Origin: Litchfieldella anticariensis FP35 = DSM 16096
GTDB taxonomy: Bacteria > Pseudomonadota > Gammaproteobacteria > Pseudomonadales > Halomonadaceae
Length of the DNA stretch: 64,000 nucleotides
NCBI RefSeq assembly: GCF_000409775.1
Contig: NZ_KE332388.1
Location: forward strand, 72,552 to 136,551
Direction of reading: 5' to 3'
This document shows, one piece after another, positions 44,461 to 55,383 of this stretch; within the stretch, counting starts at the first letter, position 1, and every line of letters begins with the position of its first letter. A model generated the notes under the pieces. That model was not told where the DNA came from. It was given only the letters and a program-made list of their open reading frames with translations, and did not search any database. A program made the translations under genes and the position numbers.

Positions 44461-44536
44461 CGCTCAGCAAAGCTGAGCCCCCACAACTCCAGGCTGGCAA
44501 TGATGTGGGAGCTCAATTCATTGAGCGATTGGCGCC
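44461..44536 (+). repeat. 76-bp structured intergenic repeat, copy 2
   Basis: Direct copy of 44353-44428. Its first hairpin is GCTCAGC-AAA-GCTGAGC: the changed C-G pair of copy 1 is replaced by T-A on both sides, so the stem is kept. It ends 12 bases before the lolA stop codon on the other strand. Confidence 0.85.
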
Positions 44537-44547
44537 GCGAGGCGCCA

Positions 44548-45177
44548 TCAATAACTTTCGCGAATTACATCCGCTCCGTCAGGAATCTCGAACGTGAAGC
44601 GGGAATCATCGAGGGAGGGGTTGTACTGCACGTCGTCGAATCGGATGGCAGTGCGCTGACCGGTGCTATCGGTCATCTGCAGCATGCCCAGCCGCTCGCT
44701 ATAGAAGGTCATCTTGAGCTCTTCGAACAGCGTATCGGGATCACGCGGGGTCAGAGTAAAGGTTTCCGCTGCCCCCTGCTGCTGGCGACCCACATCATAG
44801 CTTTCGGTCAGTTCGGAAGCGCTTCCCGATAGCAGCAAGGCCGGGGTATGGGTCACCCGGGTATCAAGTGGCTGCACGGTGACCTGCTCAAGGTCGGGGT
44901 CATGCAAGAAAACTTCCTCGCCATTGGATACCACGACCTGGCGATAGGGCTCATCGACCTCCCAACGAAATTTTCCCGGTCGCGACAGCCACATCTGGCC
45001 ATGCGCTTCCTGGAGGCGCTGGCCGCTACTATCGAGAATCTGCTGCTCGAAATCCGCGGCATAGGTCTGCAGCGGTTCGAGAAGCCGCGTCAGGCGTTCT
45101 GCGCCCTGATCGGCGATCGCCACGACTGGCGATACCAGCGCCAGAACCAGGCCCAACAGCGACGTCATCGGTTTCAT
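44548..45177 (-). CDS. lolA: Outer-membrane lipoprotein carrier LolA
   Basis: A 209-residue periplasmic chaperone carrying lipoproteins from LolCDE to LolB. A Sec signal peptide is clear ('MKPMTSLLGLVLALVSPVVA'). The mature part contains 'YAADFEQQILDSSGQRLQEA' and 'GKFRWEVDEPYRQVVVSNGE', typical LolA strands. The length equals E. coli LolA (203). It follows ftsK on the same strand, the common ftsK-lolA-rarA arrangement, here with rarA convergent. Confidence 0.95.
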   Translation of the reverse strand: MKPMTSLLGLVLALVSPVVAIADQGAERLTRLLEPLQTYAADFEQQILDSSGQRLQEAHGQMWLSRPGKFRWEVDEPYRQVVVSNGEEVFLHDPDLEQVTVQPLDTRVTHTPALLLSGSASELTESYDVGRQQQGAAETFTLTPRDPDTLFEELKMTFYSERLGMLQMTDSTGQRTAIRFDDVQYNPSLDDSRFTFEIPDGADVIRESY

Positions 45178-45304
45178 ACTCTCTCCCTAATTCGGTATAC
45201 CCGAAAATTGATCTCCATGGCATCGACCCACGCTCAGGGTCGCAGGTTGCACCCCAACCCCCAGCTTCCTCGTTTGCTGCATATTACCGGGCCAGGGTGC
45301 CAGC

Positions 45305-48300
45305 TCAGTCACCGACCGGTGGTGGTGCCAACACCTCGCGACTACCATTGGACCCCATCGACGACACCACACCAGCGCTTTCCATGGACTCAACCAATCG
45401 CGCAGCACGGTTGTAGCCGATCTTGAAGCGGCGCTGCACGGCCGAGATCGAGGCCCGGCGTGACTCGGTAACGAACATCACTGCCTCGTCGTAGAGTGCG
45501 TCCTGCTCGGCATCATCACCCTCGCCCCCGCCTTCGGCTTCAAGGCCGGTCAAGGCCTCGGCAGAGACGCCGCCAGAGAGGATCTCGTCGATGTATTCCG
45601 GTTCACCACGACGCTTCCAATCTTCGACCACGCGATGCACTTCGTCGTCGTCGACGAAGGCGCCATGGACGCGCATCGGCAGCCCTGCCCCGGCGGGCAG
45701 GTAGAGCATGTCACCATGTCCTAGCAGGTTCTCGGCGCCGCCCTGATCGAGGATAGTGCGCGAGTCGACCCTGGATGAGACCTGGAAGGCCATGCGCGTG
45801 GGAATGTTGGCCTTGATCAGACCGGTTACCACGTCGACAGAGGGACGCTGGGTAGCCAGAATCAGGTGGATACCAGCAGCACGCGCCTTTTGCGCCAGAC
45901 GGGCGATAAGTTCCTCGACCTTCTTGCCGACGATCATGAACATGTCGGCGAACTCATCGATCACCACCACGATATAGGGCAGTTTCTCCAGCACTGGCGG
46001 CGGCTCGTGCATCTCCCAGGGTTGCGGCTCCCATAGCGGATCCGCCACCTGGGCACCGGCCCGCTCGGCCTCATCCAGCTTGCCATTGAAGCCGGCGATG
46101 TTGCGCACCCCCATGGCCGCCATCAGTTTGTAGCGCCGCTCCATCTCGGCCACGCACCAACGCAGACCATTGGCGGCCTCCTTCATGTCAGTGACCACTG
46201 GCGCCAGCAGGTGAGGAATGCCATCGTAAACCGACAGCTCCAGCATCTTGGGGTCGACCATGATCATGCGCACTTCATCGGGCGTCGCCTTGAGCAACAT
46301 CGAGATCAGCATGGCATTGACCCCGACCGACTTGCCCGAACCGGTAGTTCCTGCCACCAGCAGATGGGGCATTTTGCCCAGGTTGGCGACTACTGGGGCT
46401 CCACCGATATCCTGCCCCAAGGCCAGGGTCAGCGCCGAGTCGGCCTGCTGGTAGCGATCGGAATCGATCACTTCGCGCAGCCGAATCATTGCCCGTTGCG
46501 GGTTGGGGATCTCAATGCCCACGGTCGGTTTGCCGGGAATGATCTCCACCACGCGCACGCTCTTGACCATCAGCGAGCGTGCCAGGTCCTTGGCCAGATT
46601 GCTGATCTTGGAGACCTTCACGCCGGCCGCCGGTTTGATCTCGAAACGGGTGATCACCGGCCCCGGCCAAGTTTCGACCACCTCGGCCTTGACCCCGTAT
46701 TCGCGCAAACGAGTCTCCAGCAGTTCGGCCATGCTAGACAGCTGTTCGGGCGTGTAGTTGGGCTGATGCGTTTCTGCAGGCGTCAGAAGGCGCAATGACG
46801 GCAACTCACCATCCGGATCCGGAAGATCATCGAACAAAGGCCGCTGGCTCTGCAGGTGCTCCACCGTCCACAGGGTCGGGCCTTCGGGCTCGTCGGCAGC
46901 TGCACGCCCTTGTTCGGCCGTCGCACGGCGTGGACCATCCTCATCCACTCTCTCCAGAGGTTGCGATACCGTCACTTCGTCACTGGCTTCCGCAGAAGAT
47001 GCCGTAGGGTCACCACCAGCCTGAGACCAGGTCACGCGCGGTTCGTCATCGGCCTCGTCCTCCCAATCGGCGTCGTTCCAGCTCACCAGACTGGGCTCAC
47101 GCTTACCGCTACGCGCCGGCGAATGTGGTGAGGAACCAGACGATGCCCAAGCAACTGGGGCAGGCTCCTCTTGTACTGTCTCCGAGTCGTCAGCGGGCGC
47201 TGCTTCGCCTTCAGGTATGCGTTCGGCAGACGCCTTGGCACTAGATGTAACCCCATCATCGCGGTCGGCACGCAGCGATATGCCTGCCAAGGCCGGTTCG
47301 TCATCGTCTGGCAGAACGGGGTCGGGGATGGTTTCCGGTACCCGACGGGAACCGGGCTGGGGCGCTGGGGCAGTGCTGGCAGGCTGGCGAACCTGTCGCT
47401 CCAAGCGCTCGACCTTTTGCTGGCGGTCATAAGCGGCTTCGGGATGCGCCTTGGCCGATGGCGTTCGTGCTGGAACGTCCCAAGGAATGTCGGTTCCGCC
47501 ATCGGCCTCGAGCCGCGGCTCGTAACGTCTCTCGCTGCTGCCTACGATGTCTTCGGCCAGATCGAGAGATGCTGCCTCACGACGCCGCCAGGGCATCAAC
47601 CGCTGCCACCAGCGAGGCTTATCACTTTCGTCGTCAGTAGCCTCGTCCGTCCCGTAGGACGGTAAGGGAGTCGCTTCTTCATGATCCTCGCGCGATTCAC
47701 GCCAGCCACCCAACTGTCCCCACACCCACGACAGCAAGCGATTGCTCCTATGGCCAACTTCATCCATTACCGACAGCCAGGACAGCCCTGAGAACAGTGG
47801 AAAGCCGCATAGCAGTGCTACCAGCGCCAACAAGGTCGTGCCATGAGCGCCGACGAGTGGCTGCAAGCTGGCCACCAAGCCCTCACCGAGGATCCCTCCC
47901 GACTTGTACGGCAATATGCTGGCTGGATTGTAGAAATGCAGGGCACTCACGGTGGTGGTCCCCAGTAACAGCAGCAGCAGTCCGCCAGAACGCACTGCCA
48001 ATGCCGTAGCATCCCATTCGAAGTGTACCTGGCGCGAACGCACCAAACGCCATGCGGCGAAGCCCAGCATGCCGGGCCACCACAACGCACTGGCGCCAAA
48101 CAGTGAATAGAGCACATCGGCCAGCCAGGCCCCGATGGGTCCCATCCAGTTATCGACCCGGGTTTCCGGGCCACTATGCGACCAACCAGGATCCCCCGGC
48201 TGGTAACTGAACATCGCCAGCAACAGGAACACACAGCCTGCCAACAGCAGGATCACCACGCCTTCACGCGAAGCTCCTTGCAGGCGCAAACCAAAGCGCT

Positions 48301-48364
48301 TGGCCTGTTCCTTGGCTTGAGCCGCCGACACGCGGCGTCCTGTGGTCTTTTTCTTGACACTCAA
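45305..48364 (-). CDS. ftsK: DNA translocase FtsK
   Basis: A protein of about 1019 residues that anchors at the septum and pumps chromosome dimers to the dif site. Four N-terminal membrane spans (within residues ~30-190), a long acidic/Pro-rich linker (~220-530), and a motor with Walker A '[15 protein letters not shown]' and '[12 protein letters not shown]'. The C-terminal winged-helix gamma domain '[20 protein letters not shown]' reads KOPS. Start is uncertain: TTG 48364 has GGGGGA 7 bases upstream, while ATG 48418/48421 would add ~20 residues without a clear ribosome site. Confidence 0.93.
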   Translation of the reverse strand: MSVKKKTTGRRVSAAQAKEQAKRFGLRLQGASREGVVILLLAGCVFLLLAMFSYQPGDPGWSHSGPETRVDNWMGPIGAWLADVLYSLFGASALWWPGMLGFAAWRLVRSRQVHFEWDATALAVRSGGLLLLLLGTTTVSALHFYNPASILPYKSGGILGEGLVASLQPLVGAHGTTLLALVALLCGFPLFSGLSWLSVMDEVGHRSNRLLSWVWGQLGGWRESREDHEEATPLPSYGTDEATDDESDKPRWWQRLMPWRRREAASLDLAEDIVGSSERRYEPRLEADGGTDIPWDVPARTPSAKAHPEAAYDRQQKVERLERQVRQPASTAPAPQPGSRRVPETIPDPVLPDDDEPALAGISLRADRDDGVTSSAKASAERIPEGEAAPADDSETVQEEPAPVAWASSGSSPHSPARSGKREPSLVSWNDADWEDEADDEPRVTWSQAGGDPTASSAEASDEVTVSQPLERVDEDGPRRATAEQGRAAADEPEGPTLWTVEHLQSQRPLFDDLPDPDGELPSLRLLTPAETHQPNYTPEQLSSMAELLETRLREYGVKAEVVETWPGPVITRFEIKPAAGVKVSKISNLAKDLARSLMVKSVRVVEIIPGKPTVGIEIPNPQRAMIRLREVIDSDRYQQADSALTLALGQDIGGAPVVANLGKMPHLLVAGTTGSGKSVGVNAMLISMLLKATPDEVRMIMVDPKMLELSVYDGIPHLLAPVVTDMKEAANGLRWCVAEMERRYKLMAAMGVRNIAGFNGKLDEAERAGAQVADPLWEPQPWEMHEPPPVLEKLPYIVVVIDEFADMFMIVGKKVEELIARLAQKARAAGIHLILATQRPSVDVVTGLIKANIPTRMAFQVSSRVDSRTILDQGGAENLLGHGDMLYLPAGAGLPMRVHGAFVDDDEVHRVVEDWKRRGEPEYIDEILSGGVSAEALTGLEAEGGGEGDDAEQDALYDEAVMFVTESRRASISAVQRRFKIGYNRAARLVESMESAGVVSSMGSNGSREVLAPPPVGD

Positions 48365-48519
48365 GTGGCCATCCCCCTTGCGCCACAACGGCGTCTTCCG
48401 TGGTCCATCTGGCGCCATCATACCGAGGCTTTGGCCCGGGGCACAGGGGGGCCTGATATGCTTGAGACACCGATCAAACCCGGTCACACTTACCTTGTTA
48501 CCATGATGGCGACGACGCG

Positions 48520-49272
48520 ATGCTACCTTGGCTTTCTCCAGAACGCGTACAGTTCCCCGACGTCGAACAGGCGCTGGATGAACCCGATGGTCTGCTCGCG
48601 GCAGGCGGGGCCTTGACGCCCGACTGGTTGCTGGGGGCTTACCGACAGGGGGTCTTCCCTTGGTTCAGCGATGGCCAACCCATCCTGTGGTGGAGCCCCA
48701 ACCCCCGCATGGTGCTGTTTCCCGAAGAGATACGCATTCGCCGCAGCTTGGCCAAACGCCTACGTAACGCCGGCTTTCGGGTCAGTATCGACCAGGATTT
48801 CCCCGCCGTCATCGACGCCTGCGCTACCAGCCGTGCCTATATGGAAGGTACCTGGATCACTCACGAGATGCAGCTAGCCTATCTGAGGCTGCATGACTTG
48901 GGATATGCCCATTCGGTGGAAGTCTGGCACAACAAGACACTTGTTGGAGGCCTTTACGGTGTCGCTCTGGGCAATATGTTCTTCGGCGAATCAATGTTTT
49001 CGCGCGTAAGCGACGCGTCGAAGGTCGCTCTGGTGCACCTGGCCCGGCATCTCCAGGCACGCGGTGGCGGGCTGATCGACTGTCAGATGCACACTCAGCA
49101 CTTGGCCTGGATGGGCGCGCGAGATATCGCTCGCCGCGACTTCATCGACTATCTTGACAGGTATGTCCAGCAGGGCCCTCGAACCTTTGTTCAGAGGTCG
49201 AGCGAACGCCCGGCCGGACCACCGGATGCGATACACGCCACCATTCAAGGAGACGGCAATCGTGAGCAGTAG
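48520..49272 (+). CDS. aat: Leucyl/phenylalanyl-tRNA-protein transferase
   Basis: A 250-residue GNAT-fold enzyme that adds Leu or Phe to proteins with N-terminal Lys or Arg, marking them for ClpAP. '[20 protein letters not shown]' and '[19 protein letters not shown]' are the family's conserved N-terminal blocks, and '[20 protein letters not shown]' the catalytic core. Its last 11 bases overlap the bpt gene. Together with bpt, clpS and clpA in the next 4 kb it forms an N-end-rule group. Confidence 0.95.
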   Translation: MLPWLSPERVQFPDVEQALDEPDGLLAAGGALTPDWLLGAYRQGVFPWFSDGQPILWWSPNPRMVLFPEEIRIRRSLAKRLRNAGFRVSIDQDFPAVIDACATSRAYMEGTWITHEMQLAYLRLHDLGYAHSVEVWHNKTLVGGLYGVALGNMFFGESMFSRVSDASKVALVHLARHLQARGGGLIDCQMHTQHLAWMGARDIARRDFIDYLDRYVQQGPRTFVQRSSERPAGPPDAIHATIQGDGNREQ

Positions 49273-49999
49273 AGCTCCGCAACAGCCGGTGCGGGATCTG
49301 CGGTTCTTCCTGACGGTTCCCCATGCCTGCAGCTACCTGGAAGGGCGTGAGGCCACCACGCTGTTCCTCGACCCCCAGGAGTCTCCCGGCCAGGGCGTCT
49401 ACGATGCCTTGTCGCTACTCGGTTTTCGCCGTAGTGGACGGCACCTGTATCGCCCACATTGCGAGGGCTGCAGTGCCTGTGTCTCAGTACGCATTCCTGT
49501 CACCGAGTTTCAGCCTAGCCGCAGCCAACAGCGGACCATCAAGCGAAACACTGACCTGACGGTCCGCGAACGCCCGGCAAGCTTCTACATTGAGCATTAT
49601 GAGCTCTACGCACGGTATATCCGTACCCGTCATGCCGATGGCGACATGTATCCCCCTAGCCACGAGCAATATCGGACGTTCCTGACCCTCGATCATCCTT
49701 ATGCCCGGCTGTTCGAGTTTCGTCTCGACGGCCAGTTGCTGGCCGTAGCCTCCGTCGACATACTGGGGCATGGTCTATCAGCCATTTATACCTTCTTCGA
49801 TCCCTCTCCCCACTTCAATCGACGCTCGCTGGGCACCTATGCGGTACTCAAGATGATTGACCTCGCCGAGCAGCGGGGATTGCCCCATGTCTATCTCGGT
49901 TACTGGATTCGCGAATGTCGCAAGATGAATTACAAGCGAGATTTCCAGCCTCTGGAATATCTAGATGGTCGCCATTGGCGTCGCCTGGTGCCACTATGA
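49262..49999 (+). CDS. bpt: Aspartate/glutamate leucyltransferase Bpt
   Basis: A 245-residue arginyltransferase-related enzyme adding leucine to N-terminal Asp or Glu. '[20 protein letters not shown]', Cys-rich '[15 protein letters not shown]' and '[20 protein letters not shown]' are characteristic. A GTG start at 49262 has AAGGAGACGGCAATC upstream and gives the usual length (~240). Overlap with aat suggests one transcript for both tagging enzymes. Confidence 0.94.
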   Translation: MSSRAPQQPVRDLRFFLTVPHACSYLEGREATTLFLDPQESPGQGVYDALSLLGFRRSGRHLYRPHCEGCSACVSVRIPVTEFQPSRSQQRTIKRNTDLTVRERPASFYIEHYELYARYIRTRHADGDMYPPSHEQYRTFLTLDHPYARLFEFRLDGQLLAVASVDILGHGLSAIYTFFDPSPHFNRRSLGTYAVLKMIDLAEQRGLPHVYLGYWIRECRKMNYKRDFQPLEYLDGRHWRRLVPL

Positions 50000-50052
50000 T
50001 CAAGGTTTTTGCCTTGACGGCCGGCATGCGGCACAATACCGCGCTATCTTGA

Positions 50053-50075
50053 TTAACGTCCTATCATGACGTTAA
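50053..50075. promoter_or_regulatory. Inverted repeat upstream of infA
   Basis: TTAACGTC-CTATCAT-GACGTTAA, a perfect 8-bp inverted repeat 35 bases ahead of infA. It could be a regulator site or a 5'-UTR hairpin; nothing else identifies it. Confidence 0.45.
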
Positions 50076-50110
50076 CGAGCGACATCATCGAGTAACGAGG
50101 AATCGCCTAT

Positions 50111-50329
50111 ATGGCACGTGAAGATCACATCGAAATGGAAGGCGTCGTCGTCGACACCCTTCCCAACACCATGTTCCGCGTCGAGCTGGAAAACGGCCAC
50201 GTGGTTACCGCCCATATTTCGGGCAAGATGCGCAAGAACTACATCCGCATTCTCACCGGCGACAAGGTCAAGGTCGAGCTGACTCCCTATGATCTGTCGA
50301 AGGGTCGCATCGTCTATCGCTCACGCTGA
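50111..50329 (+). CDS. infA: Translation initiation factor IF-1
   Basis: A 72-residue OB-fold protein binding the 30S A-site. '[20 protein letters not shown]', '[20 protein letters not shown]' and '[16 protein letters not shown]' are the standard IF-1 sequence with no missing residues. Alone on the plus strand, convergent with clpA. Confidence 0.98.
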   Translation: MAREDHIEMEGVVVDTLPNTMFRVELENGHVVTAHISGKMRKNYIRILTGDKVKVELTPYDLSKGRIVYRSR

Positions 50330-50376
50330 GCCCTTCCGATCCCTCACGCCCGAACGGCGCGACACCAGAGCACAAT

Positions 50377-50410
50377 AAAAAAGACGCCCCGTCATTGTCG
50401 ACAGGGCGCC
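50377..50410 (-). terminator. Intrinsic terminator of clpA
   Basis: Minus-strand stem GGCGCCCTGTC / GACGGGGCGTC (one mismatch) followed directly by TTTTTT. The stem could also halt plus-strand transcripts from infA, making it bidirectional between these convergent genes. Confidence 0.88.
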
Positions 50411-50443
50411 ATGCCATGGAGCTGCTCACGCAGGCAAGGTCAG

Positions 50444-52711
50444 TCAGGCCACCTCGGCCTCGGTGGCCAAGTGTAGCTCGCCACCTTCCACGGTGACATG
50501 CACGACACCGCCATGCTCGGCCAACTCGCCGAACAGGATCAGTTCCGCCAGTGGCTTCTTGAGCTTGTCCTGGATCAGGCGAGTCATGGGACGCGCCCCC
50601 ATCTCGGGGTCGTAACCCTGTTCCGCCAACCAGCCTCGCGCTTGCTCGTCGACGTCGAGCTGCACGCGCTTCTCGTCGAGTTGGGCCTGCAATTCGACCA
50701 GGAACTTGTCGACTACGTTGCGCACCACCGATGGCGCCAGGCCATGGAACTGGATGATGCCATCCAGGCGGTTGCGAAACTCCGGTGAGAAGGTCCTGCG
50801 AATCGTTTCCATAGCGTCGGTGGAGTGATCCTGGGTCTGGAAGCCAATGGAACGCCGTGCGATTTGCTCAGCGCCGGCATTGGAAGTCATGATCAGGATC
50901 ACGTGACGGAAGTCCGCTTCACGACCGTTGTTGTCGGTGAGCCGTCCGTGGTCCATTACCTGCAACAGTAGGTTGAAGACTTCCGGGTGTGCCTTCTCGA
51001 TCTCGTCGAGCAGCAGCACGCAGTGCGGCTGCTTGGTGATCGCCTCAGTCAACAGACCGCCCTGGTCATAGCCGACATAGCCGGGAGGCGCACCGATCAA
51101 CCGCGACACGGTGTGACGCTCCATATACTCGGACATGTCGAAGCGTACCAGTTCGATACCCATCAGCGCTGCCAACTGGCGAGCCACCTCTGTCTTGCCG
51201 ACCCCGGTGGGGCCAGAGAACAGGAAGCTGCCCACCGGCTTGTCCGGTGACTTGAGGCCAGCCCGCGACAGCTTGATTGCCGCTGACAGACTGGAGATGG
51301 CCTCGTCCTGACCAAACACCAGCATCTTGAGATCGCGCTCGAGATTCTCGAGCAGTTTGCGGTCGGAGCTGCTGACGCTCTTCGGCGGTATTCGCGCAAT
51401 GGACGCCACCACCGCCTCGACCTGTTCAACGCCAATGGTATCGACTCGGACTTCCGGCGGCAGCAACCGCTGATGAGCCCCAGCTTCATCGATGACGTCA
51501 ATGGCCTTGTCAGGCAGATGGCGATCGTTGATATAGCGATCGGCCAGCCGTACCGCGCTCTCCAGCGCTCCGTCGGTGTACTTGAGTCGGTGATGCTCCT
51601 CGAAACGGCCGCGCAGTCCCTTGAGGATACGGATGGTATCTTCCACCGATGGCGCCATGACATCGACTTTCTGGAAACGCCGAGCCAGCGCACGATCCTT
51701 TTCGAAGATGCCACGGAACTCATGGAAAGTGGTCGAACCGATGCAACGCAGTTCTCCGGATGAGAGCAACGGCTTGAGCAGGTTGGAAGCGTCCATCACG
51801 CCACCTGATGCTGCCCCGGCACCGATAACAGTATGGATCTCATCGATGAACAAAATCGAGTTGGGCTGTTTCTTGAGTTCTGCCAACAGACTCTTGAGGC
51901 GCTTCTCGAAGTCACCACGGTATTTGGTACCCGCGAGTAAGGCTCCCATGTCCAGCGAGTAGACCACCGCATCGCCGATCACCTCAGGAACATCTTCTTC
52001 GACGATACGCTTGGCCAGCCCCTCGGCAATGGCCGTCTTGCCGACGCCGGCTTCGCCCACCAGCAGCGGGTTGTTCTTGCGCCGCCTAGCGAGAATCTGT
52101 ACCACTCTCTCGAGCTCGTGATCACGACCGATCAATGGATCGATCTTGCCCAGTCGAGCCTGCTCGTTGAGGTTGGTGGCATATCCCGTCAGTGGATGGG
52201 CACTGCCTTCACTTACACCATCTTCAGCGTCTTCGGCGTCCGGAGAAGGTGACGACGGATTCTGCCCATGCCCTGACACCTTGGAGATGCCATGCGCGAT
52301 GTAGTTGACCGCATCCACGCGGGCCACATTCTGCTGCTTGAGGAAATAGACCGCCTGGCTTTCCTGTTCAGAGAAGATGGCCACCAGCACATTGGCTCCG
52401 GTCACTTCACTCTTGCCGGAAGATTGGACATGAAAGACCGCACGTTGCAGCACCCGCTGGAAGCCCAGCGTCGGCTGAGTCTCACGATCGCTTTGATCCT
52501 CTGGAATCAGCGGCGTGGTGGAGTTGATGAAATCCTGCAGATCTGTGCGCAGCTTGTCGAGGTTGGCCCCACAGGCACGCAATACGTCCGCCGCAGAGGC
52601 ATTGTCCAGCAGAGCCAACAGCAGGTGCTCCACGGTCATGAACTCGTGACGCTTGGAACGCGCCACGGTAAAGGCCGTGTTCAGGGTCAGTTCAAGTTCT
52701 TTGCTCAGCAT
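50444..52711 (-). CDS. clpA: ATP-dependent Clp protease ATP-binding subunit ClpA
   Basis: A 755-residue unfoldase that feeds proteins to ClpP. An N-terminal Clp_N repeat domain binds ClpS; two AAA+ modules follow with '[13 protein letters not shown]' and '[13 protein letters not shown]', each with Walker B ('FIDEIH', '[12 protein letters not shown]'). The ClpP-docking loop reads I-G-F (in '[10 protein letters not shown]') instead of E. coli's I-G-L. The gene lies downstream of clpS on the same strand; an intrinsic terminator follows. Confidence 0.96.
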   Translation of the reverse strand: MLSKELELTLNTAFTVARSKRHEFMTVEHLLLALLDNASAADVLRACGANLDKLRTDLQDFINSTTPLIPEDQSDRETQPTLGFQRVLQRAVFHVQSSGKSEVTGANVLVAIFSEQESQAVYFLKQQNVARVDAVNYIAHGISKVSGHGQNPSSPSPDAEDAEDGVSEGSAHPLTGYATNLNEQARLGKIDPLIGRDHELERVVQILARRRKNNPLLVGEAGVGKTAIAEGLAKRIVEEDVPEVIGDAVVYSLDMGALLAGTKYRGDFEKRLKSLLAELKKQPNSILFIDEIHTVIGAGAASGGVMDASNLLKPLLSSGELRCIGSTTFHEFRGIFEKDRALARRFQKVDVMAPSVEDTIRILKGLRGRFEEHHRLKYTDGALESAVRLADRYINDRHLPDKAIDVIDEAGAHQRLLPPEVRVDTIGVEQVEAVVASIARIPPKSVSSSDRKLLENLERDLKMLVFGQDEAISSLSAAIKLSRAGLKSPDKPVGSFLFSGPTGVGKTEVARQLAALMGIELVRFDMSEYMERHTVSRLIGAPPGYVGYDQGGLLTEAITKQPHCVLLLDEIEKAHPEVFNLLLQVMDHGRLTDNNGREADFRHVILIMTSNAGAEQIARRSIGFQTQDHSTDAMETIRRTFSPEFRNRLDGIIQFHGLAPSVVRNVVDKFLVELQAQLDEKRVQLDVDEQARGWLAEQGYDPEMGARPMTRLIQDKLKKPLAELILFGELAEHGGVVHVTVEGGELHLATEAEVA

Positions 52712-52846
52712 GGCAGTCCCCTTCTAGCCGCCTAGGGCATCGGTCGGCACTTTCAAAAACCGGCATTCTCACCATCGGGCACAATTGCGGGTTTGGCAAG
52801 CCGCTCTTGCGCCGGCCAGTCGCCCTGACATTCACCATGCCAGGCG

Positions 52847-53185
52847 TCAGTCGGCCTTGTCGATATCGCATAGCAGTGGATGCTGGCACTCTCTGGCATA
52901 TTGATTGACCTGATGGCTTTTGGTTTCCGCAATGTCGCGAGTAAAGATTCCACAGGTCGCCTTGCCTTGAGTATGCACCGCCAGCATCACCTGTACGGCC
53001 TTCTCACTGTCCATGTTGAAGAAGGTTTGCAACACTTCGACCACAAATTCCATGGGTGTGAAGTCATCGTTATGCAGTATCACCTTATATAGGGGTGGTT
53101 CGGCCAATTCCGGCTCGGCGGGATCCACGGCCACTTGGCCGTCGTCCTCCTCTTGCGGCGCCGTGGGTCGCGTCATCCCCGCCAT
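52847..53185 (-). CDS. clpS: ClpS adaptor
   Basis: A 112-residue adaptor that delivers N-degron substrates (Leu, Phe, Tyr, Trp) to ClpA. '[20 protein letters not shown]' includes the Asn-Asp-Asp that hold the substrate's amino group; '[20 protein letters not shown]' includes the third ligand His. The acidic N-terminal arm is the part that enters ClpA. ATG 53221 would give 124 residues; 53185 fits the family length better. Convergent with nothing; clpA follows 135 bases downstream. Confidence 0.93.
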   Translation of the reverse strand: MAGMTRPTAPQEEDDGQVAVDPAEPELAEPPLYKVILHNDDFTPMEFVVEVLQTFFNMDSEKAVQVMLAVHTQGKATCGIFTRDIAETKSHQVNQYARECQHPLLCDIDKAD

Positions 53186-53352
53186 CACCCATCTCAAATC
53201 AGGCTCGTCTATCTTGAACATAAGAGGCGCTATCCATCTTCACAAGCCAGTTGGCACCCTCGGCATCAACTCTGGTTGGACGCCTGATACCTCCCGGGGG
53301 TTCATTAACAAAGATGCGTCCACCATCGCGACTCTGCAAGCCCCCTGGACGC

Positions 53353-53388
53353 AAAAAGGCCCTCGCCCGCCAAGCGGGCAAGGGCCTT
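53353..53388 (-). terminator. Intrinsic terminator of icd
   Basis: Minus-strand stem AAGGCCCTTGCCCGC / GCGGGCGAGGGCCTT (one G-T pair) with TTGG loop, followed by TTT. Eighteen bases after the icd stop. Confidence 0.9.
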
Positions 53389-53406
53389 GCCACCGCCACA
53401 CGTGGA

Positions 53407-54663
53407 TTACATGTTGTCAGCGACGGCCTGTCCGAATTCGGAGCACTTCAGCAGCACGGCCTTTTCCATCACGCGGTGGAAGTCGTAAGTGACCTCACCC
53501 TTGGCAATCGCCTTCTCCATGCCCCGAAGCACCAAGTCGGCAGCCTCGATCCACCCCATGTGACGCAACATCATCTCGGCGGAGAGAATCAGTGAGCCGG
53601 GGTTGACCTTGTCCTGGCCAGCATACTTGGGCGCAGTGCCATGGGTTGCCTCGAACATGGCTACAGCGTCGGCCAGGTTAGCCCCGGGTGCAATACCGAT
53701 ACCGCCGACTTCAGCCGCCAGAGCGTCGGAGAGGTAGTCACCGTTGAGGTTCAGGGTAGCGATCACGTCGTATTCGGCCGGACGCAGCAAAATCTGCTGC
53801 AGCATGGCGTCGGCGATGACATCCTTGACCACGATCTGCTTGCCAGTGTTTGGGTTCTTGAAGGTCATCCAAGGGCCGCCGTCGAGAGGCTCGGCGCCGA
53901 ACTCGTCACGCGCCACCTGATACCCCCAGTCCTTGAAGGCACCCTCGGTGAACTTCATGATGTTACCCTTGTGCACCAGAGTCAGCGACTCACGATCGTT
54001 GTCCACGGTGTACTGCAGGGCCTGGCGCACCAGACGCTTGGTGCCTTCCTCGGAGACCGGCTTGACGCCAATGCCACACATCTCGGGGAAGCGGATGTTG
54101 GTCACACCCATTTCTTCACGCAGGAACTTGATGACCTTGTCGGCTTCCGGAGTACCAGCCTTCCACTCGACACCGGCATAGATGTCCTCGGAATTCTCAC
54201 GGAAGATCACCATGTCGACATCGGCGGGGTTCTTGACCGGGCTGGGCACGCCTTCGAACCAGCGTACCGGGCGCAGACAAACATAGAGGTCGAGCTTCTG
54301 GCGTAGAGCCACGTTCAAGGAGCGGATGCCACCACCCACCGGTGTGGTCAGCGGCCCCTTGATGGACACCACGTAATCCTTGACGGCTTCCAGGGTCTCG
54401 TCGGGCAGCCAAGTGTCGGCGTCGTAGACCTGGGTGGCCTTCTCGCCGGCATAGACTTCCATCCAGTGGATCTTGCGCTCGCCGTTGTAAGCTTTCTGCA
54501 CGGCCGCATCGATCACGATCTTCATGGCCGGCGTAACGTCGATACCGATACCGTCACCCTCGATGAACGGGATGACCGGCTCGTTCGGCACGTTCAGGGT
54601 GTTGTCGGCGTTGATGGTAATCTTTTCGCCGCCTTCAGGGACGACAATTTTCTGGAACCCCAT
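53407..54663 (-). CDS. icd: NADP-dependent isocitrate dehydrogenase
   Basis: A 418-residue TCA-cycle enzyme of the E. coli type. Ser115 in '[12 protein letters not shown]' aligns with the Ser113 that AceK phosphorylates in E. coli to send carbon to the glyoxylate shunt (aceA is 8 kb away). 'YMDVIF'-type metal ligands appear in '[20 protein letters not shown]'. ATG 54663 follows AGGGGAGTTCTCA; the open frame upstream lacks a ribosome site. No aceK is visible in the window. Confidence 0.96.
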   Translation of the reverse strand: MGFQKIVVPEGGEKITINADNTLNVPNEPVIPFIEGDGIGIDVTPAMKIVIDAAVQKAYNGERKIHWMEVYAGEKATQVYDADTWLPDETLEAVKDYVVSIKGPLTTPVGGGIRSLNVALRQKLDLYVCLRPVRWFEGVPSPVKNPADVDMVIFRENSEDIYAGVEWKAGTPEADKVIKFLREEMGVTNIRFPEMCGIGVKPVSEEGTKRLVRQALQYTVDNDRESLTLVHKGNIMKFTEGAFKDWGYQVARDEFGAEPLDGGPWMTFKNPNTGKQIVVKDVIADAMLQQILLRPAEYDVIATLNLNGDYLSDALAAEVGGIGIAPGANLADAVAMFEATHGTAPKYAGQDKVNPGSLILSAEMMLRHMGWIEAADLVLRGMEKAIAKGEVTYDFHRVMEKAVLLKCSEFGQAVADNM

Positions 54664-54777
54664 TGAGAACTCCCCTGTGGTGTGTTCAGTGGAGCGCGGA
54701 GTATAGCATCGAGGCCACCGATCAGAGTAGGCTTGAAGCTGGATTTGTCGACAATCAATGGTAATAGCCCAAGCCCG

Positions 54778-55383
54778 ATGAGCGCGCTGTATCTCTTGCA
54801 CAAACCCTTTCGCATGCTGTCGCAGTTTACTGATCGCGATGGCCGTGCCACCCTGGCCGGTGTCATCGAGGTGCCCGGCATCTATCCAGCCGGTCGTCTC
54901 GATTACGACTCGGAAGGTCTGCTGCTGCTCAGCGACGACGGCGATTTGATTCACCGTATCGCCCATCCTCGCCATAAACAGCCAAAAACCTACTGGGTGC
55001 AGGTGGAGGGCGAACCCGACAATAAGGCCTTGAATTCCCTGCGCCGGGGAGTGACGCTAAACGATGGCCCAACCCGCCCAGCCCAGGTACGGCGGCTCGC
55101 CTCTCCCCAAGTGGCTGAACGCCAGCCGCCGGTACGTCATCGCGAGCACCTGCCTACCACTTGGCTGGAACTTACCATCAGCGAGGGCCGCAATCGCCAG
55201 GTACGACGCATGACCGCCCATGTCGGTTATCCGACATTACGCTTGATCCGGGTGGCCATCGGCCCCTGGCGTCTGGATGGCCTGGCGCCTGGTCAATGGC
55301 GCCGCGAGATCTTGCATGCGCCGATTGCCGCTAGCACTCGCCAAGGTCGCCATTCATCTTCAGCAGGCCGGAGGCGCCGATGA
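54778..55383 (+). CDS. rluE: 23S rRNA pseudouridine-2457 synthase RluE
   Basis: A 201-residue RsuA-family synthase. '[20 protein letters not shown]' carries the catalytic Asp, and '[20 protein letters not shown]' the second RNA-binding block. There is no N-terminal S4 domain, as in E. coli RluE. It starts '[16 protein letters not shown]'. Its stop overlaps the nudJ start (ATGA). Confidence 0.93.
   Translation: MSALYLLHKPFRMLSQFTDRDGRATLAGVIEVPGIYPAGRLDYDSEGLLLLSDDGDLIHRIAHPRHKQPKTYWVQVEGEPDNKALNSLRRGVTLNDGPTRPAQVRRLASPQVAERQPPVRHREHLPTTWLELTISEGRNRQVRRMTAHVGYPTLRLIRVAIGPWRLDGLAPGQWRREILHAPIAASTRQGRHSSSAGRRRR

Noticed and set aside
44353-44536. Possible insertion-sequence ends
   Set aside because: Direct, not inverted, copies; no transposase between or beside them, and no target duplication.
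54664-54975. N-terminal extension of icd by ~100 residues
   Set aside because: The frame is open, but ATG 54663 has a strong ribosome site and aligns with the normal Icd start; the extension also crosses the rluE promoter region.
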